From Tenacibaculum sp. M341 (GTDB lineage: Bacteria; Bacteroidota; Bacteroidia; Flavobacteriales; Flavobacteriaceae), in assembly GCF_004337695.1 (NCBI RefSeq), contig NZ_SJXJ01000010.1, forward strand, positions 183,716 through 247,715: a stretch of DNA of 64,000 bases. The letters run 5' to 3'. The notes beneath the pieces were generated by a model that had not been told where the DNA came from, searched no databases, and worked only from the letters and a program-made list of their open reading frames with translations. Position 1 is the first letter of the stretch. Each line of letters begins with the position of its first letter. The translations under genes were made by a program, and so were the position numbers. Shown here piece after piece: positions 16,718 through 25,507 of the stretch.

Positions 16718-17281
16718 ATGGAAGATATATTTTTCACATCCGATCATCACTTTGGTCATAAAAACATAATAAAATTTTCAAATCGACCTTTTGAAAGTGT
16801 AGAAGAAATGGATGAAGAACTAATTAAACGTTGGAACAGTAAAGTAAAACCAAATGATAGAGTGTATCATTTAGGAGATGTGAGTTTAGGTGATTCTGAT
16901 AGTTTAAAAGATATTTTATCACGATTAAATGGTAAAATCTATCTAATCAAAGGAAATCATGAAGGTGTAGCTACTCAGCATAAAAACAGGTTTGAATGGA
17001 TAAAAGATTATTTCGAGTTAAGTGTTAGAGATGAAGATGCTCCAAATGGCAAACAGAAAATAATGCTATTTCATTACGCAATGAAAGTGTGGCGTTCTTC
17101 TTTTAGAGGAACATGGCATTTGTACGGTCATTCTCATGGAAACTTACCCGACGATATTAATTCTCTGTCGTTTGATGTAGGTGTTGATTGTCATGATTAT
17201 TATCCAATATCATATCAAGAGGTTAAAAATATCATGAAACAAAAAGAGTGGACACCTCCTTTTGCCAATGAAACAAGATAA
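16718..17281 (+). CDS. Calcineurin-type metallophosphoesterase
   Basis: The 187-residue protein has the complete motif set of this superfamily: SDHHFGH (about residues 8-14), GDVSLGD (about 51-57), GNHE (about 74-77) and YGHSHG (about 130-135). These coordinate two metal ions. Members of this subgroup, with the NIIKFSNRPF segment, are found in bacteria and phages with undefined phosphomonoester/diester substrates. Next to an RNA ligase, a nucleotidyltransferase and an exonuclease, action on RNA ends (for example 2',3'-cyclic phosphates) is plausible but untested. Confidence 0.88.
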   Translation: MEDIFFTSDHHFGHKNIIKFSNRPFESVEEMDEELIKRWNSKVKPNDRVYHLGDVSLGDSDSLKDILSRLNGKIYLIKGNHEGVATQHKNRFEWIKDYFELSVRDEDAPNGKQKIMLFHYAMKVWRSSFRGTWHLYGHSHGNLPDDINSLSFDVGVDCHDYYPISYQEVKNIMKQKEWTPPFANETR

Positions 17282-17304
17282 AGAAATTAAAAAATAAAAA
17301 GAAA

Positions 17305-18219
17305 ATGAGTTTAGAAATACCTGAGGATTATATTGAGTTTTTACATTGGGTAAAAGAAAGAACTGAAAGTTTTTGGAGTAAAAATCCAGAAACATCAGAA
17401 GATGACTTTGTGTGTGAAGATTGGATTTACGGAGCTAAGTGGATTGGTTTAACCCAAGAAGAAATTGATGCTATAGAAGAAGAATATCAAATTACTTTTT
17501 CGCCAGAACATAGAGCTTTCTTGAATATACTACATACTATAGATAGAAAAGAAGTAATTGAGTATACTGATAGTTTTGAGGATGATGCTGAAGTAAAGTT
17601 TAATCATCGTCCTTTCTTTTACAATTGGAAAAAGGATACAGAAGAGATAAAGGAGGCGATGGAGTGGCCATACCGAACAATTTTTGAAGATGTAACCGGA
17701 TCTAATAAAGTTTGGTTGAAATCATGGGGAAGTGTAAGACCTAAATCTGATGAAGACAAGGAAAAAATATTTTCTGAATGGTTTAAAAAAACACCTAAAC
17801 TATTACCAATTACCTCGCATAGATCTGTTGTTTGTGATTTAGTGAGTAAACAAGAACCAGTGCTTTCTATTTGGGGATCAGATATTATTGTGTACGGTTG
17901 GAATATGAGACATTATCTTTTAAATGAATTGAAAGAGCATTTAGATTTATTTGAACTTGTGTATGATAAAGAAGATGATGAATGGTATCATGAATTTGTA
18001 AAAGAGTTAGGAGAGATCAATATTTCAGAGTATGAGCAATCGAAAACAAAAGATATTCCTTTGTGGAAAGAAATGATTTTGTATTGGAGTTCGGGGTGGA
18101 GCAGTTTTGGAAAAGAGTATCCGAATCCAAATAACGATGTATTGATACCCATTGTAAAGTCTTTTGTTCCTGAGGATGAAGAAGAAGAAGATACTCAAAA
18201 AACATTCAATTCATTTTAA
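17305..18219 (+). CDS. SMI1/KNR4-like protein
   Basis: The 304-residue acidic protein has an SMI1/KNR4-type core: the WIGLTQEEIDAIEEEYQITFSPEHRAFL block (about residues 47-74) is the usual family start, and the region about 175-205 closes the domain. No signal peptide. SMI1/KNR4 proteins often are immunity proteins to toxins or regulatory adaptors. Here the gene stands between the phosphoesterase and the exonuclease genes with short gaps (23 and 27 bp). I infer a protective or regulatory role in the RNA-repair cluster. Confidence 0.75.
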   Translation: MSLEIPEDYIEFLHWVKERTESFWSKNPETSEDDFVCEDWIYGAKWIGLTQEEIDAIEEEYQITFSPEHRAFLNILHTIDRKEVIEYTDSFEDDAEVKFNHRPFFYNWKKDTEEIKEAMEWPYRTIFEDVTGSNKVWLKSWGSVRPKSDEDKEKIFSEWFKKTPKLLPITSHRSVVCDLVSKQEPVLSIWGSDIIVYGWNMRHYLLNELKEHLDLFELVYDKEDDEWYHEFVKELGEINISEYEQSKTKDIPLWKEMILYWSSGWSSFGKEYPNPNNDVLIPIVKSFVPEDEEEEDTQKTFNSF

Positions 18220-18246
18220 TTGAATTGAAGTAAAAATTAAAAAACA

Positions 18247-18813
18247 ATGAAACAAAATAAAATTATAGTTATTGACTTAGAAGCCACATGTTGGCGGGGA
18301 AACATTCCTCAAGGTCAAACGAGTGAAATAATAGAAATAGGTATTTGTGTACTAGATACTGCTACAGGAGAAATTTCACAAAACCAAGGAATTTTAGTAC
18401 AACCAGAACGATCTAAAGTAAGTCCGTTTTGTACCGAGTTAACAACTATTACCCAAGAGATGTTAGATGAAAAAGGAATGTTACTTAGAGATGCATTGAT
18501 AAAATTAAGAGAAGAATACAATCCTAAAGAATATACTTGGGCTAGTTATGGTTTTTACGATTTAAAAATGATAAAAAGTCAATGTAGAATTAAAGGGCTT
18601 GAATATCCAATGTCTCATGATCATATTAATGTGAAAGAGCTTTTTACAGAAGTAAGAGGTGTTTCTAAAAGAGTTGGAATGAAAAAAGCATTGAGTATTT
18701 TAAATTTTAATTTAGATGGAACTCACCACAGAGGAGTAGATGATGCTAAAAACATTGCAAAAATTTTAGACTGGTGCTTATCTGAGAGTGATAAAATTTT
18801 GATATCAAAATAA
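18247..18813 (+). CDS. DEDDh 3'-5' exonuclease, ERI1/KapD type
   Basis: The 188-residue protein has the DEDDh exonuclease motifs: IDLEATCW (Asp and Glu at about 10 and 12), WASYGFYDLKMI (third Asp about 104) and HHRGVDDAKNIAKI (His about 160, last Asp about 165). The LEATCW form is characteristic of ERI1/KapD-like enzymes, which trim 3' ends of small structured RNAs; in eukaryotes ERI1 trims rRNA and histone mRNA ends. Placed with RtcB, PrfH and a phosphoesterase, it could prepare damaged 3' ends for sealing. All catalytic residues seem intact. Confidence 0.88.
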   Translation: MKQNKIIVIDLEATCWRGNIPQGQTSEIIEIGICVLDTATGEISQNQGILVQPERSKVSPFCTELTTITQEMLDEKGMLLRDALIKLREEYNPKEYTWASYGFYDLKMIKSQCRIKGLEYPMSHDHINVKELFTEVRGVSKRVGMKKALSILNFNLDGTHHRGVDDAKNIAKILDWCLSESDKILISK

Positions 18814-18882
18814 ATACAATTAAAATGATTTTTTGTGTTTTTGGAAATAAGAACATAAATTTACATTAGACTATAAAAGATT

Positions 18883-19521
18883 ATGGAAACTCAAAAAATG
18901 ACTATTCACAGAGCTTTAGCTGAATTAAAGTTAATTGATTCAAAAATTGAAAAAGCTATTAATTTGGTGGAACCGACTGGATTAATGAAATTAGGAAAAC
19001 CAGTAAATGGCTTTTATTCTAAAGAAGACTTTGAAAAAGAAGCTAAAGCTAAATATCAATCTGTACAAGATTTAATAACTAGAAAAAATTCTATTAAATC
19101 TGCTATTGTTAAAGCAAATAGCATTACAAAAGTAATTATTAGTGGTAAAACAATGACTATTTCAGATGCAATTAATTTTAAAACGGTAATTGCTGTTAAA
19201 AAGAATTTGATTAATACTTTAAACAGAAGACACCAATCTGTTAAGGCTAAATTTAATCAAGAAAACGAAAAGGTCAATAACATTGCTCTAGATAATGCTA
19301 AAATTATGCTAGGAAAACAAGGAGATGACAGAGTTAAACCAAATGATGAAGATGTTAAAAATATTATTGAGCCTTATATAAAAAGAAATCAATTTCATAT
19401 AGTGGATCCTTTAAATATAGAAAAGCTAATTGAGAAGTTACAAAATGAAGTAGATAACTTTGAAGTTGAAGTTGATGCCGTATTATCTGAAATAAATGCT
19501 ATAACTCAAATCGAAATTTAA
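18883..19521 (+). CDS. Uncharacterised helical protein
   Basis: The 212-residue, mainly alpha-helical, Lys/Asn-rich protein (MTIHRALAELKLID..., long helices about 15-45, 95-130 and 170-205) has no recognised domain. The spacing of hydrophobic residues suggests coiled coils. It is separated from the exonuclease gene by 69 bp with no clear terminator, so it may be the last gene of the cluster. A terminator lies 220 bp downstream. Confidence 0.68.
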   Translation: METQKMTIHRALAELKLIDSKIEKAINLVEPTGLMKLGKPVNGFYSKEDFEKEAKAKYQSVQDLITRKNSIKSAIVKANSITKVIISGKTMTISDAINFKTVIAVKKNLINTLNRRHQSVKAKFNQENEKVNNIALDNAKIMLGKQGDDRVKPNDEDVKNIIEPYIKRNQFHIVDPLNIEKLIEKLQNEVDNFEVEVDAVLSEINAITQIEI

Positions 19522-19741
19522 TATTTAGCTGTGGAAACGAAAAACCTGAATTTAATCCCGAGCTTGACGGTTAGAAAAGCTTTTAATTAAAACTGAAAAG
19601 TTTAAAGCTTAAGGTTAAAAGCCCAAAGTTTAAATTTTAAAGGTCTTAAATTTAAAGATTAAAAAGTAAAGTAGAAAGTTCTTTTAAATCCAAGATAAAT
19701 TTTTAAAAGTATTGATTAATTAACTTATGGTTTTGTACTTG

Positions 19742-19762
19742 GCTGTTTTCACAGCTTTTTTT
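19742..19762 (+). terminator. Intrinsic terminator after the repair cluster
   Basis: Five-pair G+C-rich stem (19742-19746 with 19751-19755), TTTC loop and seven Ts. Confidence 0.7.
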
Positions 19763-19876
19763 ATAATTATTTTTTAAATCAAGACATTATTAATAGATAA
19801 GGATATTATATAGAAACAATGAAAATTTTTGAAAACAGACTTATGTACTAAAAACATTTTTATAACAATTTATAAA

Positions 19877-19922
19877 AAAAACATAGGGCTTTGGTATTAA
19901 CTACAAAGTTCTATGTTTTTTA
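19877..19922 (+). terminator. Second intrinsic terminator
   Basis: An interrupted stem (AACATAG and CTTTG arms pairing with CAAAG and CTATGTT) is followed by six Ts. There is no ORF directly upstream, so it may end a small RNA. Confidence 0.65.
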
Positions 19923-20154
19923 ATAAAGTCCACCAAATATAAAATTTGATGTTTTTAAAAAATAAGATAAAAGTAAAATATTATATTTTGCTATTTATCA
20001 AGTACTAAAATAGTGCTTATCCTATGCACTATGTGTTTTTACGAAACACGATACTTAAAGAAAATCTCTATTTTAAGTTTTTGTTAAAGTGATCTAACAC
20101 GTTGTTTTTTTATTTAATTTTAAAGGAATAATTAACCAATAATTTTTAGAAATC

Positions 20155-20343
20155 ATGTTAAAAAACATTAAAGAATTCGGCAAGGCATTAAGTAAATCAC
20201 AACAACAAGAAATTAACGGAGGAGATGACAGGTTTATACCAATAACTGTTTGTGGTGGTGATGGGTCTTTTATTTATGAAGATGGTGTAAAAGTATGTTG
20301 TTATGTACCAGATCGTTTTTTTGGAGGAACTTATATTTGCTAA
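20155..20343 (+). CDS. GG-leader Cys-rich secreted peptide precursor
   Basis: The 62-residue product begins with a double-glycine leader of the Bacteroidetes type (MLKNIKEFGKALSKSQQQEI then NGG, cleavage expected after Gly23). The 39-residue core has four cysteines (33, 48, 49, 62) and many Gly/Asp. Such leaders are cut by C39 peptidase-ABC exporters, and cores may be bacteriocin-like or signalling peptides. No exporter or modifying enzyme is adjacent. A hairpin terminator follows immediately, so it is its own transcription unit. Confidence 0.72.
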   Translation: MLKNIKEFGKALSKSQQQEINGGDDRFIPITVCGGDGSFIYEDGVKVCCYVPDRFFGGTYIC

Positions 20344-20363
20344 TATAAGTTACAAGGCTTAAG

Positions 20364-20418
20364 AAAATCTCTCTTATTTTTCAGTCAAAATTTAGACTAA
20401 AAGTTAAGGGAGATTTTT
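20364..20418 (+). terminator. Terminator of the GG-leader peptide gene
   Basis: A long hairpin (20364-20376 with 20404-20417, one mismatch), enclosing a smaller AGTC/GACT hairpin, ends in five Ts about 20 nt after the stop codon. Confidence 0.8.
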
Positions 20419-20466
20419 GTTTACATACTATTTTTTTAAGTAGTTTTGATACTCAAAAAAATAAGA

Positions 20467-20811
20467 ATGACACTAAACGAATTTAAAAATAAGCTTGCAA
20501 ACAATGCAAAAGATATCAATTTCACAGAAACTATTTCAGTAATAGAATCAATGTATGAGTTTACACCAGCTACTTTTACCAATGGAGAATTAAAAAATGA
20601 AGCTTCTCAAAATCAAGGATCTTGTAAAGTGTTTTCATTTGCTGTAAAGCAAAATTTAACTAAAGAAGATACTTTAGCTTGTTTCGGGCAATATTATTTT
20701 AATGATGTGTTAGAGCATCCAAATGCTACAGATCACCAAAACATTAGAAACTTTATGAAAACAGGTTTTGAAGGTTTACATTTCGAATCTGAAGCACTTA
20801 CAGAAAAATAA
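20467..20811 (+). CDS. HopJ type III effector-family protein
   Basis: The 114-residue protein matches the HopJ family end to end: FTETISVIESMYEFTPATF, NQGSCKVFSFA, LACFGQYYFNDVL and HQNIRNFMKTGFEGL. Despite the name, the family is widespread in non-pathogenic marine bacteria without type III secretion, and its function is unknown. ATG 20467 gives the usual MTLNEF start; an upstream TTG at 20446 is unlikely. It is monocistronic and convergent with the DUF2807 gene. Confidence 0.88.
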   Translation: MTLNEFKNKLANNAKDINFTETISVIESMYEFTPATFTNGELKNEASQNQGSCKVFSFAVKQNLTKEDTLACFGQYYFNDVLEHPNATDHQNIRNFMKTGFEGLHFESEALTEK

Positions 20812-20860
20812 AAAAGAGATTTTAGTAGTTGTTAAACATTATTAGCAGCTACTAATTTCT

Positions 20861-21715
20861 TTATTCTTCAACTTCTCTTTTTAATAGTTTAGCATTATTG
20901 GTAAATCTATTCACAGTTATTTTAGGAATGCCATACAATTCAAGAATACTTTCCTCAGAGGCATCAATGGTAATATCATTTTTACAATTTAAAATACATT
21001 GAGAATTACCAGAAGCTTTTACAAAGGTTTTAGAAGCTTCCAAATCAATACCTTTAAAACCAGTGTTTTTTTCAGCAGTAACACTTAAAGCTTTTGTAAT
21101 ACCATTAATCTTTAAAGAAGCTTTATTTATTAAACTAACAGCAATACTGTCAGATTTTATAGAAACATTGGTACTAGTGGCATTTGATAAATTAAAACCA
21201 GCATAGGCACTTTCAATTTTTAGTTTTGCTTTGGCATTTAATTGTATAGCTCTTATTGTATTGTTTGTTAAGGTAAACTTATTAGATTTTACATGTAAAT
21301 TTACTTTAGCATAATCATTCATAAACAAGTTTAATTCATCAATGTTTATGGCATTTATAGTTTCTAATTTAGCATTATCGCTTAGTACTATTTCTTTCAA
21401 ATTATCAGTGAAAAATAAGGTGATTTTTAATCCTTTTTTTGGTCTTATTTTTTTAGAAGTTTTTAAAACTAAAATGCTATCACTAACACTAGTGTTTAAA
21501 TGTTCGTGAATATTTTCATCTGTTTCTATTTCTATAGCAGATTCACTCGATTTGATTAGCGTAATTTCAAAATTATTGCCTACTTCAACTTTAGAAAAAT
21601 AAGTTAAAGGAGTTTTTTTGATAGATAAAACACCATTACCTTTTATTTTTTCTTGGCAGTATATATAAACAGAAAGTAAAAGAGAGAAAAAGAAAAAAGT
21701 AATTTTTGTATTCAT
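20861..21715 (-). CDS. DUF2807 (head-GIN / adhesin-like) exported protein
   Basis: The 284-residue protein has a signal peptide (residues 1-20, YIYCQ) followed by the repeating short beta-strands with N/D/S turns typical of DUF2807, a right-handed beta-helix-like domain with FSKVEVGNNFEITLIKSSESAIEIETDE at the start. It is probably periplasmic or surface-exposed. The function of the family is not established. No T9SS signal is visible at the C-terminus, which ends in a basic stretch KLLKREVEE. Confidence 0.85.
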   Translation of the reverse strand: MNTKITFFFFSLLLSVYIYCQEKIKGNGVLSIKKTPLTYFSKVEVGNNFEITLIKSSESAIEIETDENIHEHLNTSVSDSILVLKTSKKIRPKKGLKITLFFTDNLKEIVLSDNAKLETINAINIDELNLFMNDYAKVNLHVKSNKFTLTNNTIRAIQLNAKAKLKIESAYAGFNLSNATSTNVSIKSDSIAVSLINKASLKINGITKALSVTAEKNTGFKGIDLEASKTFVKASGNSQCILNCKNDITIDASEESILELYGIPKITVNRFTNNAKLLKREVEE

Positions 21716-21912
21716 ATTTGTAGGTAAGTTTTAATCTAATTCAAAGATACTGGTAAACTCAGTAGTATTCAAAAAGAAATATTTTTTTTCAGGATTATTA
21801 AAAAATAGTATGAAAAAATTCATAATTCATAATTCATCATTTAAAATTATATCATTAGTTTTATATGTAGAAAATAGATTGTAATTTTCAACCAACAACA
21901 CAATTCTAAGTC

Positions 21913-23796
21913 ATGAATAAATACTATATTTTCGATTTTGACAGTACGCTCACCAAAGTTGAAGCGTTGGATGTTTTAGCCGAAATCACATTGGCAAGCC
22001 ATCCTAAAAAAGAAGAAATAATTGAAGAAATTATTAAAATTACTAATTTGGGAATTGATGGGGACATTTCCTTTACACAATCCTTAGAGAGGAGAATTAA
22101 ACTATTAAATGCCAATCGATCCGACTTAGAGCTATTAATAAAAGAATTAAGAAAGCGTGTTTCTTCATCTATTGAAAGAAATAAAGAATTTTTTGAGTCC
22201 TATTCAGATCAAATTTATGTAATATCAGCAGGTTTCAAAGAATTTATAGATCCAATAGTTGCTGAATATAATATTCCATCAGAAAGAGTATTTGCAAACA
22301 CATTTGAATTTAGCGAAGCTGGTGAAATTATTGGTTTTGATAGAGATAATGAACTTTCTGTACACAACGGAAAAATAGCTTGTATACAAAATTTACAGCT
22401 AGATGGAGAAATACAAGTTATAGGTGACGGTTATAGCGATTATGTTACCAGAGAAGCTGGAGTTGCGCATAAATTCTTTGCCTATACAGAAAATGTTGAA
22501 AGACAAAAAACGATCGCAAATGCCGATCATATCACACCAAATTTAGACGAATTTTTATTTATAAACGATTTGCCAAGAAATATATCATATCCAAAAAATC
22601 GCATTAAAATGTTGTTATTAGAAAACATTCATGCAGATGCGTACGAAAAATTTACCAATGACGGATTTACAGTTGAAACTGTATCAAGAAGTTTATCAGA
22701 AGAAGAGTTAATTGAAAAATTACAAGATGTACATGTTATTGGAATTCGTTCAAAAACACAAATAACAAAAAAAGTAATAGAAAATGCACCTCGTTTATTG
22801 GCAGTTGGGGCTTTTTGTATTGGTACCAAACAAATAGATTTAGATGCTTGTAAAGAAAACGGTATTGTAGTATTTAACGCTCCATATAGCAATACTCGTT
22901 CGGTAGTTGAATTGGCTATTGGAGAAATTATTATGTTAATGCGTAGTGTTTTTCAAAGAAGTACAGAAATTCACAACGGTCAATGGAATAAAACAGCTCA
23001 AGGGTCTAAAGAAGTTAGAGGTAAAAAATTAGGTATTGTTGGTTATGGAAACATAGGGAAGCAATTATCTGTTTTAGCTGAAGCTTTAGGAATGGATGTT
23101 TATTATTATGATGTTGAAGACAAATTAGCATTAGGTAATGCAACAAAAATGAATTCTTTAGCAGATTTATTAGCAATTTCTGATGTTGTTACTTTACATG
23201 TTGATGATAACTCATTAAATAAAAATTACATTGGAGAAAAGGAAATTTCTCAAATGAAAGACGGGGCACATTTAGTTAATTTATCTAGAGGTTTTGTAGT
23301 TGATATTCCTGCATTAACGGCTGCATTAAAATCTGGTAAATTAGCAGGAGCTGCTGTTGATGTATATCCTGAAGAACCAAGAAAGAATGGTGATTTTCTT
23401 ACTGATTTAAAAGGATTACCAAACGTAATTCTTACACCGCACGTAGGAGGTAGCACTGAAGAGGCGCAACGAGATATCGCTGACTTTGTTCCAGGCAAAA
23501 TTATGGCGTACATAAATGCAGGTAATACTGTAGATGCTGTAAATTTCCCTAACATTAGATTACCAAAGCAGCAAAATGCACATCGTTTTTTACACATACA
23601 TAAAAACGTATCTGGAGTAATGGCAAATATCAACAAGGTAGTTGCAGAATACGGATTAAACATTGTTGGTCAATATTTATCTACAGATTCTAAAGTTGGT
23701 TATGTAATTACTGATGTTGATAAAGATTACAACCAAGATGTTATATCTAAGCTAAAAGATGTAGAAGGAACCATCCGTTTTAGAGTATTATATTAG
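21913..23796 (+). CDS. serA: Fused phosphoserine phosphatase-like / D-3-phosphoglycerate dehydrogenase
   Basis: The 627-residue protein has two enzymes. The N-terminal ~215 residues are a HAD phosphatase of the SerB type (DFDSTLT at 8-14, GDGYSDY about 175). The C-terminal ~400 are D-3-phosphoglycerate dehydrogenase, with the NAD motif GYGNIGKQ, the catalytic-His region TPHVGGSTEEA and a final ACT domain (GLNIVGQYLSTDSKVGYVITDV) for serine feedback. Together they cover the first and last steps of serine synthesis; SerC is not here. The fusion is known in Bacteroidetes. A terminator follows 60 bp after the stop codon. Confidence 0.92.
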   Translation: MNKYYIFDFDSTLTKVEALDVLAEITLASHPKKEEIIEEIIKITNLGIDGDISFTQSLERRIKLLNANRSDLELLIKELRKRVSSSIERNKEFFESYSDQIYVISAGFKEFIDPIVAEYNIPSERVFANTFEFSEAGEIIGFDRDNELSVHNGKIACIQNLQLDGEIQVIGDGYSDYVTREAGVAHKFFAYTENVERQKTIANADHITPNLDEFLFINDLPRNISYPKNRIKMLLLENIHADAYEKFTNDGFTVETVSRSLSEEELIEKLQDVHVIGIRSKTQITKKVIENAPRLLAVGAFCIGTKQIDLDACKENGIVVFNAPYSNTRSVVELAIGEIIMLMRSVFQRSTEIHNGQWNKTAQGSKEVRGKKLGIVGYGNIGKQLSVLAEALGMDVYYYDVEDKLALGNATKMNSLADLLAISDVVTLHVDDNSLNKNYIGEKEISQMKDGAHLVNLSRGFVVDIPALTAALKSGKLAGAAVDVYPEEPRKNGDFLTDLKGLPNVILTPHVGGSTEEAQRDIADFVPGKIMAYINAGNTVDAVNFPNIRLPKQQNAHRFLHIHKNVSGVMANINKVVAEYGLNIVGQYLSTDSKVGYVITDVDKDYNQDVISKLKDVEGTIRFRVLY

Positions 23797-23855
23797 ACTA
23801 TAAATAGTCTGTTAGAATAGTAAGACATTTTACAAAAAGGTGTCTGTTTAAAAAT

Positions 23856-23899
23856 CACTATAAAAATTATAAACTGTATAATTTTTATAGTGTTTTTTT
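23856..23899 (+). terminator. Terminator of the serA fusion gene
   Basis: A perfect 15-bp A+T-rich stem (23856-23870 with 23878-23892) with a T7 run. A shorter AGACTAT/ATAGTCT stem lies just after the stop codon (about 23798-23813). Confidence 0.85.
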
Positions 23900-24049
23900 G
23901 TTAAGTGGTTGTTTTTTAGTGGTTAAAATTAAAAAGTTTAAAAAAAAATTATTGTTTATATAATATTAATCTGTAAATTTGGTTGCTATAATTGGTTTAC
24001 CAGTTTGGTGATCCAATTTAAAGTTAACTAAATATATAATCCAACAATT

Positions 24050-25420
24050 ATGAAAATTAAATTTTTAAAAACTAAAAAGGTTACAGGTTTATTGTGTAAT
24101 ACTTTTTTTGTCTCAGCATTTTTTCTGACCTCTTTTGCATGTCAGGAAAATGGAGAAGAAACTCTTGAAGCTGCTTTAGCAGAAAATCAATTAATAAAAA
24201 CTTCAAAAACATTAACTAGTAACGATGTAATTGTTTCTTCTAACGGAGATGATGGAAATGTAGCTGAAAATACCATTGACGGTAAGTTAGATACAAGGTG
24301 GTCATCTAATGGATTAGGTAAATACATTACCTATGATTTAAAAGAAACTAAAAAAATAGATGAAATTAGAATCGCTTGGTATAAAGGTGATCAAAGGAAA
24401 GCTTATTTCCAAGTAGCTGTAGGAGATTCTAAATATACTTTAAAAACTATTTTGAATAAGAAGCAAGAAGGTTCTTCTGGAACAACGGAAGGTTTTGAAT
24501 CATATGAATTACCTGATACAGATGCTCGTTATTTAAGAATTAGAGGTTTTGGTAATTCAGAAAGTGAATGGAATAGTATATCAGAAGTACAAATAGTTAC
24601 TTTAGGTAGTGGAGGTTCTGATGGATCAGATGATGGAAATAACGGAGACAATGGAGATAATGGTGATACTGATGGAGGAACAGATTCGCCAGCAAACCTT
24701 TTAGGAGGATTAAAAAACTGGAAGTTAAATGCGTATTCAGGTACTCTTAGCATAGGTGATACATTTAACGGATTAACTTATGTAGATAATACTCCAAATT
24801 TAGAAAGTCATAGCAATACAAACTGGTTTTATACAGATGGTACATGGACTTATTTTAAAGCACATGTAGGGAATCCTACTTCAAGTGGTTCTGGTAATCC
24901 TAGATCAGAATTAAGAGAGTTAACAAAAGACGGAAGCGATAATATTTATTGGGATGGAACGACTAGTACAGAACATAGAATGATATGGAAAGTAAAAGTT
25001 GATCGTTTACCACAATCAGGTAAAGTTTGTTTCGGACAAATACATGATAAAACAGATGAGTTTGATGATGTAATCAGAGTTCAATGTCAAGGTAGCGGCG
25101 GACAAACCAGTGGGAAAATTTCAATGAGAATTAACGGTTATGTTACAGAAGTACTTGAAGGAGGCGGAAAAACTGTAGGTGAGTTTAATTTAGGAGAAGA
25201 GTTGTATTTAGAGCTAACTTATAAAAGCAGTATTGTAAAATTGTATGAGTTAGATAGTAATGGAAATAGAGTAAGAACAATATATACTTCTAAAAAGGCA
25301 GCTGCAAAAGAAAATTATTTTAAAGCAGGAGCTTATTTACAATCTGTAAAAGGAAAAAAAGCAAAAGATATTAATGACTTTGGTTTAGTAGGAATAAAAG
25401 AATTAAAAGTATTCCACTAA
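24050..25420 (+). CDS. PL7 alginate lyase lipoprotein with discoidin-like domain
   Basis: The 456-residue protein has a lipoprotein signal (lipobox Cys about residue 31, SFACQE), a discoidin/F5-8C (CBM32-like) domain about residues 60-175 (DGKLDTRWSSNGLGKYITYDL) and a Gly/Asp/Asn linker about 186-212. The C-terminal PL7 domain (about 215-456) carries the family motifs RSELRE, GQIHDK and YFKAGAYLQS; the Arg, Gln/His and Tyr of these form the active site that cleaves alginate by beta-elimination. It is a surface enzyme for brown-algal alginate. It has its own terminator and no PUL genes at its side. Confidence 0.92.
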   Translation: MKIKFLKTKKVTGLLCNTFFVSAFFLTSFACQENGEETLEAALAENQLIKTSKTLTSNDVIVSSNGDDGNVAENTIDGKLDTRWSSNGLGKYITYDLKETKKIDEIRIAWYKGDQRKAYFQVAVGDSKYTLKTILNKKQEGSSGTTEGFESYELPDTDARYLRIRGFGNSESEWNSISEVQIVTLGSGGSDGSDDGNNGDNGDNGDTDGGTDSPANLLGGLKNWKLNAYSGTLSIGDTFNGLTYVDNTPNLESHSNTNWFYTDGTWTYFKAHVGNPTSSGSGNPRSELRELTKDGSDNIYWDGTTSTEHRMIWKVKVDRLPQSGKVCFGQIHDKTDEFDDVIRVQCQGSGGQTSGKISMRINGYVTEVLEGGGKTVGEFNLGEELYLELTYKSSIVKLYELDSNGNRVRTIYTSKKAAAKENYFKAGAYLQSVKGKKAKDINDFGLVGIKELKVFH

Positions 25421-25446
25421 TGGTAGATGTGATAGGATGATTAGTG

Positions 25447-25479
25447 AAAACCTTGTTTCTTTCGAAACAAGGTTTTTTT
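25447..25479 (+). terminator. Terminator of the alginate lyase gene
   Basis: A perfect 13-bp stem (25447-25459 with 25464-25476) and a run of Ts. Confidence 0.9.
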
Positions 25480-25507
25480 ATGATTTTAAATTTAAAGTTC
25501 TAGTAGA

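Larger units (their letters stand above)
19522..20154 (+). other. 633-bp non-coding region with two terminators
   Basis: GCTGT/ACAGC with a T7 run (19742-19762) can end transcription from the helical-protein gene. A second, longer hairpin (about 19877-19922, AACATAG..CTTTG with CAAAG..CTATGTT, then T run) ends about 110 bp further on, so a small RNA between them is possible. Before these, low-complexity AAAGTTTAAA-type stretches occur (19600-19680). No ORF of note. Confidence 0.6.

Noticed and set aside
22629-23663. - strand ORFs of 87 and 137 codons within serA
   Set aside because: Antisense shadows of a conserved enzyme gene.
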